Assembly (NCBI GenBank): GCA_047618565.1
Contig: JBLHKW010000164.1
Coordinates: 1 to 11,247, forward strand
Length of the DNA: 11,247 nucleotides
Direction of reading: 5' to 3'
Source: JBLHKW01 sp047618565
GTDB taxonomy: Bacteria > Planctomycetota > UBA1135 > GCA-002686595
A program made the translations under genes and the position numbers. The notes under the pieces were generated by a model. That model saw only the letters and a list, made by a program, of their open reading frames with translations. It searched no databases and was not told where the DNA came from. Of the stretch, positions 8,862 to 11,247 are shown in pieces. The number at the start of each line of letters is the position of its first letter. Positions within the stretch are counted from its first letter, which is position 1.

Positions 8862-9040
8862 CTAGCAGCCCGCCCTAAAAACTCCCTACTCGACTTCGCC
8901 CTCTCCGCCGCCGCTGCGTCGTGCTCGTCGAGCCGTGCTCAGCGGCCCTACAGGGCCGCCTCCGCCGTCTCGACTTCGCACTCCTTGCTGCGACGAAGAT
9001 GGCTTCGTCTCGCTACGGGACTTTTTCAACGGCCTGCTAG
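8862..9040. repeat. Short palindromic repeat element, copy 2 (complete, MITE-like)
   Basis: This 179-bp unit is bounded by CTAGCAG at the left and CTGCTAG at the right. The ends form imperfect terminal inverted repeats: CTAGCAG, then CCG, then AAAAA, C or G, and TCCC, with the inner gap of four bases at the left and three at the right. Inside are the same two hairpins as copy 1, at 8942-8959 and 8992-9009, and a looser GCCGCTG/CAGCGGC pairing around the first. Positions 8900-9041 match 1-142 at 141 of 142 bases. It lies between the 3' end of aroK and the start of the HEAT-like gene. It encodes no plausible protein or transposase. A perfect palindrome, CGGGGCGCCCCG, abuts it at 8849-8860. Confidence 0.85.
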
Positions 9041-9116
9041 CACTCTCATTCTTCGGCCACGATGACGGGTAGGGTGGACCCCTTATTCCGGGATTATCGC
9101 GCAAACGGGGCACTTT

Positions 9117-9713
9117 TCAGCCAGAGCCCCGCCCCGCATCACGCCACGCCTTCGGAAGCTCGTCAAGGACCCGCCGGGCCACCGATTCGACCGACTGCCC
9201 GTCGCAATCGACGACGACACGCGCCAGCATGCCGTAGAGCGGATCGCGTCGACGGGCGAGCTCATCAACCTCCTCCTCAAGCCCGCGCCGGGTCAGCGCA
9301 GGTCGCTGCTGGGGATCCCGCTTCAGGCGCTCGACCAGGCGCTCGTGCTTCTCCCGGAGATGGACGCACCAAGCATCGCGGTCCAGCTGATCGCGTACCG
9401 ACGACGTCTCGACGCAGCCACCCCCCGTGGCGATGACCGTGAGGCCCGTGGCCCCAGGGCCGGCCTGCTCCAGGACCCCTTCGAGCACCTGCGCCTCGAG
9501 CCCGCGGAAGCGCTCCACGCCCAGCTCCGACAGCACCTCGCCTGCGCCGGCGGCGCTGCCTGCCCCCGGCCCGCGGGACCACTCCGCCGCGATCTCCTCA
9601 TCCAGGTCCACGAACCCCGCGCCGGTCAACCGCGCCAGTTCGCGTCCGATGGAGGTCTTGCCCACGCAGCGCATCCCGATCACGGCCAGCGGTCTGCGCT
9701 CGTCGTCGCTCAC
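9117..9713 (-). CDS. aroK: Shikimate kinase
   Basis: The 198-residue product transfers phosphate from ATP to the 3-hydroxyl of shikimate, the fifth step of the shikimate pathway, in the cytoplasm. Family residues are present: Walker A GMRCVGKTS (13-21), FVDLDEEI with Asp36/Asp38 for shikimate and Mg, Arg70 in ERFRGLE, the GGG substrate loop (97-99), and the lid arginine Arg137 in QQRPAL. A Gly/Ala-rich stretch (about 48-58) makes the shikimate-binding region slightly longer than usual. The start is GTG at 9713, overlapping the aroDE stop as GTGA, which implies translational coupling. The product acts directly on that of its upstream neighbour. The 76 bases between its stop and the repeat element show no U-tract terminator. 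Confidence 0.93.
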   Translation of the reverse strand: MSDDERRPLAVIGMRCVGKTSIGRELARLTGAGFVDLDEEIAAEWSRGPGAGSAAGAGEVLSELGVERFRGLEAQVLEGVLEQAGPGATGLTVIATGGGCVETSSVRDQLDRDAWCVHLREKHERLVERLKRDPQQRPALTRRGLEEEVDELARRRDPLYGMLARVVVDCDGQSVESVARRVLDELPKAWRDAGRGSG

Positions 9714-11239
9714 GGGGCCCCACCTGGCGCGGGCGCCCCTGACAGGCCGAGGGCGTGTTCGAAGCTCGCGCGCATGAGTTGCTCGTCAGGCGCCTGGTGC
9801 GTGAAGAGCTCGAACTGGGCCTGGGCCTGGCGCACAAACCACTCGCCTCCGGGCAGCACCGTGCAGCCCCGGGAGCGCGCCAGCTCCAGCAGTGGCGTCA
9901 CCAGGGGTCGATAGACCGCGTCGAGCACCAGGGTCTCGGGCCGCAGGGCCTCGGGCGCCAGGGGCAACCGAGGCTCCCCGTCAGGGCGTCCCTCGCCACC
10001 GATCGGGGTGCAGTGCACCAGCAGGTCGTAGGGGAACTCCCCCACCTCGTTCCAGCCGAGGGCCCGAGCCCGGAATGCGCCGGCCAGCTCGGCCGTGCGC
10101 TGGGCGTCCCGTCCCGCCAGCGCCAGCTCGGCCGACAGGCTCTCGAGGGCACCGAGGGCCGCGCTTGCCGCGCCGCCCGTGCCCAACACGAGCGCCCGCA
10201 GCGGACCTTGCCGCTCGCCGCAGCGCTGCGCGTGCACCGTAAGGCCCCGCTCGAGGATCTCCCGGATGGCGGGCATGTCCGTGTTGGAGGCGCGCCAGCC
10301 ATCGCGATCGCGCACCAGGGTGTTGGCCGCGCGCACGCGCTCGGAGGCCCCGTCACGTTCCGTCGCAAGCTCGAACGCTCCGCGCTTGAACGGCGCGGTG
10401 ACCGACAGGCCGCGGAAGTTCTCGTCCGCGAGAAGCCCCACGAAGGTCTCCCAGCACTGAGGCTCGAAGGCGACGTAGACCGCATCCAGGTGCGCGGCCT
10501 TCAGCGCCATGCCGTGTACCCACGGTGAGAGGGAATGCCCGATCGGCCGACCGACGACTCCGAAGATCGCGGTCTCCGGGCTCAGCCCACCCGGCGGCAT
10601 GCGCGCCAAGAGGTCCCCAACGCGCAGCTGCCCCGGCGCGGTCGGCGCCCCCTCGGCGGGCGCAGCGAAGGTGAACGGTGATCCGAAGATCGGTGCCAGG
10701 AGCCGCGTGAAGGAACCGGCTTCCCCTGAACAGAAGGCGACCAGTCCGCCGCGTGCCTCGCGCAGGAAGCGCAGCATGCGCAGTCCATCCTCGGTGCAGG
10801 TGGCGTGGGTGACGAGCTTGATCACGTCACCTTCGTACAGCACCTCGCGCACGTCGGCCTCGAAGGCGGACAGGTCCGCCGGCGTCCCGTGCGCGTCGTG
10901 GCGCGACACGATGCGGTGGCACTTGCCCTCCATCTCGCCCAGCACCAGCGACAGGGTCCAGTCCACGTCCACGAACATGGCGCCGGCACGCGCAGCGCTG
11001 CTGAGGATGTCGATGCGCTCGTCGATGCTCCCGGAGAACGTCCCGAAGGCCTCCTCACCGTGCACCGTCACGATGACGGGCTTGGGGCAGGCCTCGATGA
11101 AGGCGCGCAGGGCGGCCTCGCCCGGGTTACCGATGCGGTCCAGACGGATCTCGATCAGATCGGCCACCTGCGCGCGTTGCAGGGCAGCACGCGCGAGTGC
11201 ATCGAAATCATCGGCGATGTGAGAGACGACTACTGCCAT
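9710..11239 (-). CDS. aroDE: Bifunctional 3-dehydroquinate dehydratase (type I)/shikimate dehydrogenase
   Basis: The 509-residue fusion catalyses 3-dehydroquinate to 3-dehydroshikimate, then NADPH-dependent reduction to shikimate. The type I dehydratase half (1-215) has EIRLD (30-34), the general base His114 in SRHDAHGTP, the Schiff-base Lys141 in VIKLVTHA, Arg179, and TAPGQ (200-204), where the usual serine is threonine. The dehydrogenase half (about 222-495) has GRPIGHSLSP (230-239), the catalytic Lys285 in VTAPFK, Asp321 in NTD, the NADP loop GTGGAAS (353-359) and Gln471 in the C-terminal helix. Both active sites look intact. AroD-AroE fusions are known in plants and some bacteria, including the chlamydial lineage. 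The ATG at 11239 is 8 bases from the window edge, so its promoter is not visible. aroK follows with a 4-base overlap. Confidence 0.95.
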   Translation of the reverse strand: MAVVVSHIADDFDALARAALQRAQVADLIEIRLDRIGNPGEAALRAFIEACPKPVIVTVHGEEAFGTFSGSIDERIDILSSAARAGAMFVDVDWTLSLVLGEMEGKCHRIVSRHDAHGTPADLSAFEADVREVLYEGDVIKLVTHATCTEDGLRMLRFLREARGGLVAFCSGEAGSFTRLLAPIFGSPFTFAAPAEGAPTAPGQLRVGDLLARMPPGGLSPETAIFGVVGRPIGHSLSPWVHGMALKAAHLDAVYVAFEPQCWETFVGLLADENFRGLSVTAPFKRGAFELATERDGASERVRAANTLVRDRDGWRASNTDMPAIREILERGLTVHAQRCGERQGPLRALVLGTGGAASAALGALESLSAELALAGRDAQRTAELAGAFRARALGWNEVGEFPYDLLVHCTPIGGEGRPDGEPRLPLAPEALRPETLVLDAVYRPLVTPLLELARSRGCTVLPGGEWFVRQAQAQFELFTHQAPDEQLMRASFEHALGLSGAPAPGGAP

Positions 11240-11247
11240 GGGCCAGG

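Noticed and set aside
7426..8865. 479-codon open frame on the plus strand opposite the HEAT-like gene
   Set aside because: It is antisense to a frame with a signal peptide and ordered helical repeats. Its translation is rich in Arg, Gln, His and Gly without domains, as expected from the complement of a GC-rich gene.
8886..9113. 75-codon minus-strand frame spanning the repeat element
   Set aside because: It is mostly translated repeat sequence (Ser/Arg/Gly-rich). A frame like this recurs with the repeat and is probably not a protein.
9755..10528. 257-codon plus-strand frame opposite aroDE
   Set aside because: It is a shadow of a gene whose catalytic residues are all visible on the other strand.

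Overview
This is a GC-rich bacterial window with dense coding. Four of its features fit a Planctomycetota-like or similar environmental genome: a Hanks-type Ser/Thr kinase fused through one membrane segment to a TolB/PD40 propeller, a large exported HEAT-like protein, a fused AroD-AroE enzyme, and short palindromic intergenic repeats. This assignment is a judgement from gene style, because no marker for naming the phylum is present.

Layout, left to right. Positions 1-142 hold most of a short repeat element. Its end supplies the stop codon of a minus-strand S41-protease-like gene (127-852), which is cut off before its catalytic domain. A divergent control region (853-1005) with GGGATC/GATCCC half-sites leads into a plus-strand pair: a TetR-family regulator (1006-1593) and a metallo-beta-lactamase-fold protein with a diiron-type HxExD motif (1617-2336). 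Positions 2337-2789 are a non-coding or decayed patch with a hairpin, an orphan WD40 fragment and a long imperfect inverted repeat (2611-2751).

Everything from 2790 to 11239 is on the minus strand. In transcription order these genes are: a bifunctional 3-dehydroquinate dehydratase/shikimate dehydrogenase (11239-9710); shikimate kinase (9713-9117), overlapping by GTGA; a second, complete copy of the short repeat element (8862-9040); an exported 973-residue HEAT-like protein (8805-5884); an initiator tRNA-Met with its own promoter and strong intrinsic terminator (5735-5659, terminator to 5615); and the kinase-propeller protein (5489-2790), apparently from its own promoter just before the start codon.

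How the genes work together. The only clear pathway is shikimate. AroD, AroE and AroK activities catalyse three consecutive steps (3-dehydroquinate to shikimate 3-phosphate) from two translationally coupled genes. The TetR/MBL pair looks like a self-contained regulator-enzyme unit. I found no defence system, CRISPR array, phage module or transposase gene. The most notable material is the repeat content: a MITE-like element that appears to have truncated a protease gene, a second complete copy, a possible decayed end of the same family beside the tRNA promoter, and an unrelated inverted-repeat element beside a gene remnant.
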